NCBI GenBank assembly: GCA_014084085.1
Contig: NPFB01000022.1
Location: 417,106-458,842, forward strand
DNA from: Hondaea fermentalgiana
Lineage: Eukaryota > Sar > Bigyra > Thraustochytrida > Thraustochytriidae
Length of the DNA stretch: 41,737 nucleotides
Direction: 5' to 3'
Made by a program: the position numbers and the translations under genes. The notes beneath the pieces are model-generated. The model ran no database searches. It was not told the origin of the DNA and saw only the letters and a list, made by a program, of their open reading frames with translations. This document shows, one piece after another, positions 18,875-29,139 of this stretch. Positions within the stretch are counted from its first letter, which is position 1, and every line of letters starts with the position of its first letter.

Positions 18875-19961
18875 GCCGGCTCCGTCAACTTTGTGCTGCG
18901 GCTAGCGCGGTCTCCCTGCATGTCCCGAATGGCCGGCCACATGGCTGCTTGCCTAGCTCTTTGCTTAGCTGTTCCTTGCACGTGCAGGGCAGCTTGTGAG
19001 ACGGGTGAGAACTCGCGCACGCTCATTTTTCCCCCTTTCCCACAGGGACTGAACAGCTGGATCACTCCAGGCTCATTTACGTACGTATGAGAGGTTGCAG
19101 CGCCCATCGCTGCTCTTACTTTATCAAAGTATTACCCGCATTGATCGGGTTGGGCAATTCGGACGAGGATGAATTGTCGGGGTTTTCCATGTCCTTTACT
19201 GGCCCGCATCAGACGTACGTTTGGCGGGCAAGCAACTCGGCGCCGTCTGTTCATCGTCACAAAGGTGCACGCAAAACACGTTTGTCCCCGAGGACCACTT
19301 TGTCTGCCTGGGATTTTTTTTCTTACTTCTTCTCCCTAAATTTTGTTTTCCCACGACTCAGGGTGATTGCTCACCACCCCATCCATGTTTGCTCGCCTCG
19401 CTTCGTGGCGCGCCTCTTCGTAGACCACCTCTCGATTGCTGGGACGAGTTCCCAGTGACGTTTCCTGCTTCTTCTTCTTCTTCATTTTTAATTAATAACC
19501 CCTTCGTGTACGAATACATATATTTTCCTTTCTCTCACCTTTTCTGCTCACGCGAGACGAGAGAAGGGTCATCGCTCAAGTCCCCATCGTGTCCGGCGGG
19601 GACCAGTCTCGACGCGTGCGCACGCAGGCCTGTATTCCCTGGTTAACTTTGTCCCGAGCTCGCATTCGATCACGAGCTCGCTCTCTCCCTACGCGGTCGG
19701 GTCGGTGCGGACGGCGGGTCTTCTCACCGCGCGCCAAGCGCGTGCGCGCGCTCGTTCGGGACGCCCGCCCGCGCCCCGCCGGGCCTCGCTCTCAGAAGCA
19801 ATCGCGAGGGCTGTGCAAGAAAAAGAAGAAAAGAAAAAGAAGTCTCTTTGCCTGACAGGGAGGGAAAGACGCTCTCTCGCGAGCAAGCGAGAGAAAGAGA
19901 TGGACCCACCCGCCTCTAACCCCGCCCCGCCTGCGACTTGAAGCCGCGCGCGGCGGCTCGA

Positions 19962-20011
19962 TGCGACGCGACGCGCTGCAACGCGCTGCGATGCGCTGCG
20001 ACGCGATGCGA
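19962..20011. repeat. 5-bp-period TGCGA/CGCGA tract
   Basis: Ten successive pentamers of the form YGCRM (TGCGA, CGCGA, CGCGC, TGCAA, ...) run without a phase break. A similar tract lies at 29140-29194 in the gene desert upstream of the large orphan gene. Confidence 0.85.
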
Positions 20012-20744
20012 GACCTCGGTGGCGGCAGATGGGGCTCGGCGCGGCGCGAATGAAGCCCGCGCGAACTGCGCAGAACTGTGGCGCTTTGGCACGCAAGGTG
20101 TTGCGAGCGCATGCGAGGCTTCCCGGGGCCTCCCCTCCCTGCATCCCTCCGCGCCCCGCGCCAACACGCCGCGCGAGGGCGTGGGCCTCGCGCAGCCCGC
20201 GCCGCGCCGCGAGCCCGGCGCGCGGCAGCGTTTCCCCGCGCGCCCTGCCTGCGGTGGCGGGCGGCGTGGCGAGGCGTGGCGTGGCATGCGGGGCGGTATC
20301 TTGGGGCTGGATTTTGAGACATCGTTTTGGCGCGCACGTGCCCTCGCAGGCCGACCGAGCCTGACGCTCTGTCTCCGGCTCTCGCGCGCGGGCGCGGCGA
20401 GCACGCGGCTGCGGCGCGCGTCGCGGCGGGCGGTTGCGCGGAGAGGCCCCTCGCCTGACGCCTCGCGACCGCGGCCTCGACTCGCGGCGTGTGATGGCGG
20501 CTGGTTGACGTCTTGTCGCTCGTGTCATCTCATCGTGTCTCGTGACAGCAGCAGCAGCAGCCAACCAGTCTCCGTCGTGCAGCACCGCGACACGAAGAAT
20601 CGCGAGCGCGCGCGGGCTCGCCCCCGCGCGCCTCCGCCCGACCGCGAGCGCGCCGCGGAAAGGCGCCGCGGCAGGGCGCGTTCGCAGCGCCGGGCTTCGA
20701 GCCGCGCGTTGCTGATGCTCGCTGCGAGAGGAAGACGTGGGAAA

Positions 20745-20991
20745 AGAAGAAGAAGAAGAAGAAGAAGAAGAAGAGGCAGGGCGGGGCAGGCAAGGGCGGG
20801 GCAGGCCAGGGCAAGGCAGAGACGCAGAAAGCGCCTGGGGAAGGCGAATGAATAAACCAGGATTCTTTCTTCTGGCAGTGGCAGGCAGCCAAAGGACCAG
20901 GCGAGCCAGCGAAAGGAAAGGAAAGGAAACTTATCCAAACGAAAACAGAAAGAACAGAAAAAGAAAAGAAAAGAAAAGAAAAGAAAAGAAA
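20745..20991. repeat. (GAA)n and (AAAAG)n purine microsatellites
   Basis: A (GAA)n run of ~30 bp at 20745-20774 is followed by GGCAGG-type repeats (20775-20820). AAAGG and AAAAG pentamers then run at about 20918-20991. The plus strand is almost purely purine over these tracts. Confidence 0.92.
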
Positions 20992-21212
20992 GGAACTCAC
21001 ATCAAACATCAAACCAAAATTCAAACACCGCCAAAAAATAAAATAAAAAGTATTGACCAGGCCAAGTTCAAATCAAACTCCAAACGCACCTTCCCTCCCT
21101 CCCGCGCACGCCGAGCGAGCCGCCGCGAGCCCTGCTTCCGCGCGCCGCGCCCGCGCTCGCGCCCTCCCTCCGCGCCCGCTCCCTCCGCGCCCGCCCGCGC
21201 CCGCGCGCACGA

Positions 21213-21245
<33 letters not shown>

Positions 21246-21269
21246 CGGCCGCGCGGCCGCGAGCGAGCG

Positions 21270-21369
21270 NNNNNNNNNNNNNNNNNNNNNNNNNNNNNNN
21301 NNNNNNNNNNNNNNNNNNNNNNNNNNNNNNNNNNNNNNNNNNNNNNNNNNNNNNNNNNNNNNNNNNNNN
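21270..21369. other. Assembly gap (100 N)
   Basis: Exactly 100 N bases, the conventional size for a gap of unknown length. The 26 bases immediately left (21244-21269) and immediately right (21370-21395) are identical. The two contig ends therefore probably overlap or sit inside a repeat, and the gap may contain no missing sequence. Confidence 0.99.
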
Positions 21370-21558
21370 CACGGCCGCGCGGCCGCGAGCGAGCGAGGGC
21401 CAAAGGCGCGAGGAAGAGCGGAGGCAGGCGGGCGGGCGTCCGGCCGGACGGCCGTAGCGTTTCGGCTACGAGGCCGCTAGCGCGCGCGCCTGCGGACGGG
21501 CGGAGTGGACGCCGCACACAGAGCAGACTGATAGCTGGCAGGCAGGCAGGCAGGCGAC

Positions 21559-21589
<31 letters not shown>

Positions 21590-21834
21590 GCGTCGTCTTC
21601 TTCTGCCTCCCTCCCTCTCTCTCTCGCTCCCGCCCTTTTTGAGGCGTCGATCATCATCGCGCGGCAGACGACGCGCCCCGCCCGGGAAGCCTGACCTGAG
21701 TTGACTTGCCTGCCATCCGTTTATCCATCCCGTCGGGTCCCGTCTCGTCTCGCGCAGCCGAGCCTGCTTCCCGGCCGGCCGGCCGGCGCCTCGTGGCTGG
21801 AGCCCCTTCCGCGCCCTCGCCGCCGGAGCCGTCA

Positions 21835-21856
21835 GCTAGCTAGCTAGCTAGCTAGG
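21835..21856. repeat. (GCTA)n tetranucleotide microsatellite
   Basis: Five uninterrupted TAGC/GCTA units lie ~90 bp upstream of the kinase 2 start codon, in the likely 5' leader. Confidence 0.93.
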
Positions 21857-21945
21857 CTGGCCGGCTGGAGCGCGCGAGAAGATAGATAGATCGACTCGCG
21901 TAGGCGAGCGAGGAGGGCAAAGGCACCAATCATCATCGTATCATA

Positions 21946-24228
21946 ATGGCCGTGGAGCTGCTCCAGGCGGAGCGTGACGCCTTCGCGCGCGTCGTCAACG
22001 ACGCGCCGGCGACCCCGGAGGAGCCGCTGTGCATCTACCGCGGCGAGGAGCGCGTGCTCGTGTACGGCAACCGCGCTTTCTGGGCGCTCGCGCCCAAAGA
22101 CAGCCTGGCCGTCGGCCAGCCCCTGCAGGTCAGCGCGTGGCCGCCCCTGTGCAAACGTCGCGCCTGCCACGGCGGGCAACCGCCCGAACACCGCTGGGAG
22201 GAAACCGAGATTCAAAATGTAAACGGCCAGTCCTGGTGTTACGCCGTGGGCAAGGTCTCGGCCGCAGCCCAACGCACGCACACGGCCAAATCCTCATGCG
22301 CCGACCTCCTCATGGACCGCGATGATGTGGTCGTCTGCTGCGTGGACGCCTCCGGTGACGTATCCTTTGCGAACGCCACCTTTGCCACGCTCATGGGTGA
22401 GGACCAAATCATCGGCGTCCCCGCTGGACGCATCTTTGCAGGCAAACCAGAAGTCGCCTGTCTTTTGCGCGCATTGGCCGGCAACGAAGAGTGCGAATTT
22501 CGTCTCATCATGAAGAGCGAGGCCTCAGGGACGCGCATGTTTCAAATGTACGGCAAACCTACGAAATCGAACGGTGCCGAAGCCTCACCTTTTGCCTTTG
22601 TGGGAACCGAGATCTCAGATCGCGTCGTGCTGGACAGAGAGCTGGCGCAAGGCAGGCTGAACGTTGCTGCCACGGAGCGCGTCAAGTCCACCTTTCTGTC
22701 GCTCGTCACGCACGAACTCCGTACCCCGCTCGTGTCTATTCTTGGGTCTATGGATGTTCTCCTCGATATGCAGCTCGAGGCTAAACAGGCGTCGCTCGTG
22801 CGGAGCGCGTCGCGCTCCGGCGAGCACCTCATCCAGATGCTCGGCAACATCATTGATATGTCAAAGCTCGGGTCCGGAGCAATCACGCTCACGCGGGAGC
22901 ATGTATCTGTGGGAGATATGCTGACCGAGGTCGAATGTCTCGTGCGCTGTAACGCTGCCGAAAAGGATCTCACGGTAAGTCTGCAGATTGGCCGCGGAGT
23001 TCCTTCGCAGGTGGTCGGGGACAAGTCCCGACTTGTACAAATTCTCTTCAAAGTCCTTGACAACGCCGTCAAGTTCTCTCACGAGGGCAGCCACGTGCTG
23101 GTCAACATTTCCGGCCAATGGCACGAGGATCCGCGCGAGCACAGTGCCGCGACAGGGGCGTTACTGTGGGACCCCGAGGTCAAGAGCCCGGGCTTCAATT
23201 CCTCCTGCTCTTGCTCCGGCTCCGGCTCCGACGACGGCAAAAGTCATGACTACCTCCCGGGACACCCGTTTCGCCGCAAAAGATTACTACGGAGCAAACA
23301 CAGCGCCAGTAGCGCTGGAACGAGCAGCAGCGCCTCGGGCACCAAGGGTGAAGTGTGTTCTTCCGTTTGCAGCAGCACGTCGGCAGGGTTCCCACAGCAG
23401 GACTTTTCACCACCTGCGGAGGGAAGGAACCCATCTGACCGGAGGCAGCCCTTTCGTGAGCTTGTTGTGCAGATTCAGGACTTTGGTGGCGGCATCGACC
23501 CACAGCAGTTGCAGCATGTGTTTGAGCCTTTTGCAATGGGTGATGACTCGTTTTCTCGCTCGTGCACCGGGACGGGCCTCGGCTTACCGTTGTGCAAGCG
23601 TCTGCTTGACTTGATGGGCGGTTCGATCCGGCTCCACTCTGAGGTTGACGCAGGTACCTGCGCAACGGTCCATTTGCCTCTCGAGGTTCCCGAGCCTCTG
23701 CAGCTCTTGCAAGCTACGGGCCAACATGTAGCGATCGGACCATCAATTTGGAAGGTCGAGCACCACGCAGCCTTTTCGGAAAAGCGTAGCAGTTTCAAGA
23801 CGTCAGTGCGCAAGCCCATCAGTATGGATGCATTGCAAGATTTTCACGTGCTCTTGGTGGAGGACACACCCTTAATTCAGGTCATCATGATGAAATTTCT
23901 CAGGGGCGCACGAATGAAGGTTACGCTCGCCAAGAATGGCCGCGAGGCGGTCGACTATTTCGAGCAAAGTGACGCAGGCACCTTTGATGTGGTTCTCATG
24001 GACCTCCAGATGCCCATCATGGACGGATTCTCCGCAACACGAATGATTCGCGCCTGCGAGCGCAAGCGGAAGACGGAACCGTTGCCGCTCCTTGCGCTCA
24101 CAGCTTTCACTTTGGCACAAGATCTCGACGCTTGCCTCGAGGCCGGTTGCGACAGCTACCTCATCAAGCCGGTGAAGCGCGAACTTTTGCTTTCCGCCAT
24201 CCTGAGTGCATTACGAGGGACTCGCTAA
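21946..24228 (+). CDS. Soluble hybrid histidine kinase 2 (PAS-PAS-HisKA-HATPase-REC)
   Basis: This 760-residue kinase has the same domain order as its upstream neighbour. A PAS-like N-terminal domain contains YGNRAFW (residues 40-46, matching WGNNVFW in kinase 1). A second PAS (about 125-235) includes DASGDVSFANATF. His256 is the phosphoacceptor in HELRTPL. The HATPase has N-box Asn373, DFGGGI at 512 and TGTGLGL. The receiver (about 632-757) has phosphoacceptor Asp686 in MDLQMPIMDG. The receivers of the two kinases share LEAGCD, LIKPVKR and LLSAI, so they are paralogs. About 100 extra Ser/Cys/Gly-rich residues separate the N-box from the G1 box, far more than usual. G1 reads DFGGGI rather than DxGxGI with a small middle residue. 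No membrane segment is seen. The ATG at 21946 is clear. Confidence 0.93.
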   Translation: MAVELLQAERDAFARVVNDAPATPEEPLCIYRGEERVLVYGNRAFWALAPKDSLAVGQPLQVSAWPPLCKRRACHGGQPPEHRWEETEIQNVNGQSWCYAVGKVSAAAQRTHTAKSSCADLLMDRDDVVVCCVDASGDVSFANATFATLMGEDQIIGVPAGRIFAGKPEVACLLRALAGNEECEFRLIMKSEASGTRMFQMYGKPTKSNGAEASPFAFVGTEISDRVVLDRELAQGRLNVAATERVKSTFLSLVTHELRTPLVSILGSMDVLLDMQLEAKQASLVRSASRSGEHLIQMLGNIIDMSKLGSGAITLTREHVSVGDMLTEVECLVRCNAAEKDLTVSLQIGRGVPSQVVGDKSRLVQILFKVLDNAVKFSHEGSHVLVNISGQWHEDPREHSAATGALLWDPEVKSPGFNSSCSCSGSGSDDGKSHDYLPGHPFRRKRLLRSKHSASSAGTSSSASGTKGEVCSSVCSSTSAGFPQQDFSPPAEGRNPSDRRQPFRELVVQIQDFGGGIDPQQLQHVFEPFAMGDDSFSRSCTGTGLGLPLCKRLLDLMGGSIRLHSEVDAGTCATVHLPLEVPEPLQLLQATGQHVAIGPSIWKVEHHAAFSEKRSSFKTSVRKPISMDALQDFHVLLVEDTPLIQVIMMKFLRGARMKVTLAKNGREAVDYFEQSDAGTFDVVLMDLQMPIMDGFSATRMIRACERKRKTEPLPLLALTAFTLAQDLDACLEAGCDSYLIKPVKRELLLSAILSALRGTR

Positions 24229-24599
24229 ACACCCCAAGCCTTTCTATACATGAAAATTGATTACCAAATTAAACCCGTTCTCCTTCTTTTATCCCTTTGT
24301 TTGATTCCTTGTCGTCTTTCCAATCGAGAAAATTTGATGTCTTGGCGCGCTCCCGTCAAAGACGGATCTCGATTGACAAATTACAGAATAATTATGGTGT
24401 CCCACACACTGTGGACACAAACAAAAGAGGTTGGGGTGAGCCACACTATGTTATAGCCAGCCAGCCTGTCATTTGGTCTGCAAGAGAAAATGTATACGGA
24501 GCAGGAGGAATAAATGAATCATAATGAAAAGTAAAAAAAGGAAAGAGACGAAAAAGTGACAGCTGCGCTGTCTCTAATTCTCCGTGCCAGGGTAGTAAT
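24229..24599. other. AT-rich convergent 3' region between kinase 2 and the large orphan gene
   Basis: These 371 bp between two converging stop codons are AT-richer than the flanking genes and presumably hold both polyadenylation sites. GTGTCCCACACACTGTGGACAC (24400-24421) is a near-palindrome, and GAGCCACACTATG follows. Nothing else was recognised. Confidence 0.55.
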
Positions 24600-27500
24600 T
24601 TAGTACAGGCTCATGGAAAAGTCGCAGGGGTTCTGAAGCCAAGAGACGGGGTCATCGTTGTCCGCGTCGCGCGCAACGTCCTTGAAGCCGCGATCCTCGT
24701 ACACGGACTTTTCAATGGCGCAAGTCCTGGAAAAGAGCTTGGTGACCCAGGGACTGTTGATGTCCTCGCGGAACTGGAAACGGACCTCGGACTCGAGTCG
24801 TGTGCCGCAAACGGACTTGCGCGTCTCGCGAATCATGCGCTTGCGGCGCGAGTACGTGACGGTGATGCAGAGGCAGCCGTCCTGGAGCGTGGCCACGTAG
24901 GTGGCGTGCGTTTGGGGACGCTCCATGGGTAGCGGAGGCGGCACATCCCAGCGATGCTCCTTGCCATCGAGAATGTAGCGCTGGAAGCCAGACGAAAAGA
25001 GTTTGGCGTTACACTCGGTGTCAATCGCTCCCGGGCAGTGCGTGATCTTGACGTAGGTCTCCATGAACCGCGTCATGCGACGAAGAATGAAGGGAACGCC
25101 CATCGCCTCGCGAATGCTCTCGAGAACATCGAGCGTCTCGGGCGGGCGCAGGTACTCGCCGGTAAAGTTGTTGCGCGGGTCCTGGTTGGGGACAAAGGCG
25201 AGCTCGTTGCTGAGCGAAAGCAAAAGCTCGGCGCCGGAAGGCTTCCGGCGGCGCCGATGAAGGCTTCCGTCCGCGCTCGAGACCGACGAGGCCCCGGAGT
25301 CATAGACGGGGTTCTGACCGTCGGTTTCGTAGACTGAGCGCGGGCTGAGGCGATCCTTGCGGGGGCTGGCGTCCGTCTTGTCATCATCGTCGTCGTCGGT
25401 CTCGTCGCTGCTGTGCTTGCTGGCGCCGCTGACGCTGCCCGCATTGTTGAAGCGGGCAGCAGCAGCAGCGGCTGTGGCAGCCATAGTTTTGAAGGTGTTG
25501 GTGTAATGCATAATGTTCTCGTTGAAGCTGCGCTCGGCCTCGGCGGAGGGGCGCATGGGATCCGCGGAGCTCGCGACCGCGTTGCTCCAGGAAATGTGGT
25601 GCGTCTTGCTGGTGTTCGCGTTGGCGCCACCATTGCTCGTGTCCTTGGGGTCCCAGACCTGCGTCTTGAAGAGAAAGTAGAGCTCATCAATGCTAATGCG
25701 GTAGCGCATGAGGAACTTGCAGAGGAGGTCGAGCAGGATCGAGAGGGCAAGCGACGAGTGGCTCGAGGAGTCGCAGTTAAGGCTGGCGCCGCAGAGTGCT
25801 TGCTTGATGGTCGAGGTGAAGTCCTGCTCATCAATGAGAAAATAGGAAAAGTCCTTCATGATATCGACAAACTTGAGCGGGCCTTGCGTCTCGTTGGACG
25901 AGTGCTCGAGCACGCTAAAGTCGAGATCAAACGGCTGAAAGTCGTCAAGCGAGGCGAGGTCGCCGCCAATGCTGCCACGGTCCGCCGAACCGAGAAGCGT
26001 ACCATCGTCGGCGTCGGACTCGGTGCCGGAGCTGCTGCTGAAAAAGTCCATGCAATCCGAGATAGACTTGCTAAAGTCATCGACAGAGACGACCGAGTTT
26101 GTGTCGGAGCCAATGTGGATGCCTTTGTTTTCGGCGGCGAGGTGCGCCAGAGGAGTGCAGCTCTTGATGTCGAGACGGAGGAGGCTGCGCAAGACGTGGT
26201 ACAAGAGCGTGCGGCGCTGTTCGAGCGTGGTCGGGGGTACCACCACGCCGACCGGTGAGCTCGGCACTGCAAAGAAGCCATGGTCCGCGCCCGAGGACCC
26301 ATGCGTTTGCTGCTGCGAAGTCCGGGAACGGTGTTGAAGGTGACTGCTACTCTTGTTTTTCTTTGTGTTGGTGTTGTTGCCGGTGTTACTCTTGCGTGCA
26401 ATAGGTTTCGAGAGAGCGTCCATGTCCACCATGAGGCCGCCTGTGCCCGTGCCGGAGTTGTTGTTGTTGCTCCGGTTTGCGGTGTTCGTCTGCATCTGCT
26501 TGTTGGAGTTGCCGCACGTGCACGAGCAGGTGCTCGCAGCGCAGTTATGACCGCGAACAGGAGCAGGAGCGGCAGGAGATTTGTGCATGTTTTCAAAAGG
26601 AGAAGAGTGATGATGATGGTGGTGGTGGTGGTGGTGCTGATGGCTGTTGTTTTGCTGCGGGTGTTGGTGCATGTGGCTTTGCGCAAAGTCACCAATGTCG
26701 GAAGACTCGTACTTGACGATACCGTCAAGCACGTCGTTATCCCGGCCCTCGTCCATGCCGGCCAGACCAAAGTCGTCCGTTCCTGTGAGAATGTCGTCAT
26801 TATCAAAAAGACGCATCCGCTTGTTGAGGTTGCCAGTATGAGAGCCGAGCAGACTGCTAAGGCTGCTAAGACTGCTGTTGCTGTTGCTATTGTTGACATT
26901 CTGGTACAGGGAATTCGACAATGGCGCGTTGTTGCGGGCGGCGCGCTTCTTGAGAGGCTTGAGCTCGTCCGGCGTGTCAGAAAAGGTGCTGTTGGCAACG
27001 CGAGGATTGACCGTAAAGTCCATGAGTGCGGGGAACTTCATGTCAAAGGGGGCGAGCCCGGGTGTCGACGCAGAAGCGGGCGATGCAGGCGAGCTCACAA
27101 GGTCGAGTGGGCGGTCCTTGACGACAGGGATAGACTTGGGCACGGCCTTGTGCGAGCGCTTGCTTTCGTCCTGAAGCTCGAGCTGCATCTTGAGCTGCGC
27201 GGGCAGGCGGTCCAAGTTTTGGCGCTGGCGGCGACGGCAAAACAGTGTAAAGGAGGGTGTGTCTGATGATGCGATGACGCGAAAGTTACCAGAGGAGACC
27301 TCTTCAAGGACGTAGGCGCGGAGAACATGCTCGCTCTCGCACGTGTGCTTGTTGGCGACCCAGCCGTAGTGCCATCCGCGCTTGGCCTTGTTGATGACAA
27401 AGGTGACTTGTGCGGCGTTTGCAAAGACAGAGCCGTCTTCGAGCTCGCCCTCGAGCCAGGGGTTGAACTGCTCGTTCTTGGTCCGCAAGTTTTCTGCGAT

Positions 27501-27764
27501 GCGCGCGGTGGTGACGACCTCGCCGATGCGGAGGCCGGGCTCCTCGTCGCTCTTTGTTGGCAACTTGACGAACTCGGCAAAGGCGCGCAGACGTTTCTGC
27601 TGCGGGTTCTCGACGGCGAGAAAGACCGGTCGGCCGCAGAAACCGCGAAGCTTGTGTTCGTCCGAGCAGAGGGGAAAGCACCGAAGGTTCTTGAGGCCGC
27701 TGCGCTTGTTGTTGCGCTGATACCTCCGCGTGTAGAGGTCGGCGTCCTTGAAGGAGACCTGCAT
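24600..27764 (-). CDS. Large orphan protein with conserved-looking N- and C-terminal domains
   Basis: This 1054-residue protein belongs to no family I recognise. Residues 1-176 look globular: paired Cys/Phe motifs (RCFPLCSDEH, FCGRPVFLAV), Trp/His-rich strands and a closing TPSFTLFCRRRQRQ. About residues 180-860 are mostly low complexity: Asn/Ser runs, a poly-His run (+ strand 26620-26640), poly-Ala and an Asp run. A helical island sits near 500-530. Residues from about 865 form a second globular region rich in aromatic and charged strands (GFQRYILDGKEHRWDVPP, CITVTYSRRKRMIRETRK). Its pattern resembles a lipocalin/fatty-acid-binding-type beta barrel, which is only a guess. No transmembrane segment. 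The frame opens upstream without an ATG; the ATG at 27764 is first. A nuclear regulatory role is possible from the composition but unproven. Confidence 0.75.
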   Translation of the reverse strand: MQVSFKDADLYTRRYQRNNKRSGLKNLRCFPLCSDEHKLRGFCGRPVFLAVENPQQKRLRAFAEFVKLPTKSDEEPGLRIGEVVTTARIAENLRTKNEQFNPWLEGELEDGSVFANAAQVTFVINKAKRGWHYGWVANKHTCESEHVLRAYVLEEVSSGNFRVIASSDTPSFTLFCRRRQRQNLDRLPAQLKMQLELQDESKRSHKAVPKSIPVVKDRPLDLVSSPASPASASTPGLAPFDMKFPALMDFTVNPRVANSTFSDTPDELKPLKKRAARNNAPLSNSLYQNVNNSNSNSSLSSLSSLLGSHTGNLNKRMRLFDNDDILTGTDDFGLAGMDEGRDNDVLDGIVKYESSDIGDFAQSHMHQHPQQNNSHQHHHHHHHHHHSSPFENMHKSPAAPAPVRGHNCAASTCSCTCGNSNKQMQTNTANRSNNNNSGTGTGGLMVDMDALSKPIARKSNTGNNTNTKKNKSSSHLQHRSRTSQQQTHGSSGADHGFFAVPSSPVGVVVPPTTLEQRRTLLYHVLRSLLRLDIKSCTPLAHLAAENKGIHIGSDTNSVVSVDDFSKSISDCMDFFSSSSGTESDADDGTLLGSADRGSIGGDLASLDDFQPFDLDFSVLEHSSNETQGPLKFVDIMKDFSYFLIDEQDFTSTIKQALCGASLNCDSSSHSSLALSILLDLLCKFLMRYRISIDELYFLFKTQVWDPKDTSNGGANANTSKTHHISWSNAVASSADPMRPSAEAERSFNENIMHYTNTFKTMAATAAAAAARFNNAGSVSGASKHSSDETDDDDDDKTDASPRKDRLSPRSVYETDGQNPVYDSGASSVSSADGSLHRRRRKPSGAELLLSLSNELAFVPNQDPRNNFTGEYLRPPETLDVLESIREAMGVPFILRRMTRFMETYVKITHCPGAIDTECNAKLFSSGFQRYILDGKEHRWDVPPPLPMERPQTHATYVATLQDGCLCITVTYSRRKRMIRETRKSVCGTRLESEVRFQFREDINSPWVTKLFSRTCAIEKSVYEDRGFKDVARDADNDDPVSWLQNPCDFSMSLY

Positions 27765-29139
27765 CGTGTCAGCCGGGCTCGCGGTCACTTCACCGCCGCC
27801 GCTGCCGCTGCCGCTGCCTTCTGCTGCTGCTCCTCCCCCTTGGCTCCTGTTGCGTCAGTCGAAGCGCGCGCTGCTGCGTTGCGTGCGTGCGCGCTCGTTT
27901 CCGTGTCTATCCGCTCGTCTCGCGGCTTCGCTTCGCTTTGCTCTGCTCTGCTTTGCTTTGCGGCTATGCTACGCGCTGTCCCGGAGTGCGCTATGCTATG
28001 CTGCGATGCGCGGCGATGCGATTGCGATCTCCCTCTCCGCAGGGCCGCTTGCGAGTGTGCGTGTGGAAGGAAGGGCGCGAGGGAGGAAGCAGCGGCGATC
28101 GGCGATTGGGTGGGTCCACAGTCAGCCTCCACGCGTGGCAGGCGGCAGGCGGGTGAGCGAGCTCGGGCTCTCCCTGTCCCTCTACCTCACTCTGTCGGAC
28201 GCTGTTTGCTCACAGGCAGGCAGGCAGGCAGGCCCAAGCTCGGGCTTGGCTGCGCGGCGCTTCCGAAAGGGGGATTACAGGCGACGTGCCCAGCCTTGCG
28301 TGCGTGAGTGCTCTGCACTGCCCTGAGGTCGTCTCGCGCGCCGTCGGTCTCGAAGTCGCTTTCGTTTGCTCGGTCGGTCGCTTGGTCGCGAACAGCGCGC
28401 ACGACAGGTGGAATGTGGATGGATGGATGCCTGGATGCCTGGATGGATTGTTGGGCCCAGCGCCGCGGTCGCGAACGCGGTGCGCAAAAGATCGGGCGCG
28501 GTACGGCGCGCGGCTGCGGCTATCGTGTGTGAGCGCGAGCAGGAAAGCGCGTGCGAGCGCGAGCGCGGGGCTCACTGGTCGCTCGCTCGCTCCCACTCAA
28601 ATGTGCTTGCAGCGGGAGGACTGCCTCGTAGATATTCGAATTTTGATGCGATGCCGATCGATGATCGACGCTGAGTTGGGGCTGTGAGCGAAGCTAGGCA
28701 AGGCAAAGCAAGCCAAGCCACGCCGGTCGTGCACCGGTCGATTTACACGCTCGCTTGCGACGCACTCCGCGCTCGCTCCTCTTTGTTTCTTTTTCTTTTT
28801 CCAACTTTTTTATTTGGGCGCTCACTCCGCGTCTGGATCCCGACCTGGACAGACGCTGGCTATGCCGCTGTGCTGCGCTGCGCTGCGACTCCACTGGCCG
28901 ACGGCCCGCTGCGACGCAACCGCTGCACGCTGGGCTCCTCTCGGCTCTGCTCTGCTCTCCTGCGCCGCTCCTCGCGTCGGTCCCTCGACGTCGCAGGCGG
29001 CTCCGGCGCGCGATTCGAATTTGAATTCGAATGGAGTTTGCCTTCTGCTGCTTTTTCTTTCTTTCCTTCTTTCCTTTTTTCTTTCTTTACTTTCTTTCTT
29101 TTCTTCTTTTCTGTTTTTCTCTCCTTCTTTCTTTCCTCG

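Larger units (their letters stand above)
18875..21945. other. 3.1-kb intergenic region between the two kinases, with assembly gap
   Basis: The first ~700 bp (to about 19550) are AT-richer and probably 3' flank of kinase 1. From about 19600 the composition switches to very GC-rich, presumably 5' sequence of kinase 2. It contains 5-bp-period TGCGA/CGCGA repeats (19962-20011), (GAA)n (20745-20774), (AAAAG)n (20959-20991), (GCAC)n (about 21214-21247), the N gap, (GGCA)n (21540-21555), (CCG)n (21558-21589) and (GCTA)n (about 21835-21856). Frames such as 19689-20585 (-) and 19938-20855 (+) are Arg/Ala-rich compositional artefacts. Confidence 0.68.

Noticed and set aside
19689..20855. ~300-codon frames on both strands between the two kinases
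   Set aside because: Low-complexity Arg/Ala/Pro content over CG repeats and no recognisable domain.
21452..21469. CGTAGC-GTTTCG-GCTACG hairpin near the gap as a terminator
   Set aside because: A 6-bp stem is expected by chance in this GC-rich sequence and intrinsic terminators do not apply to eukaryotic mRNA genes.
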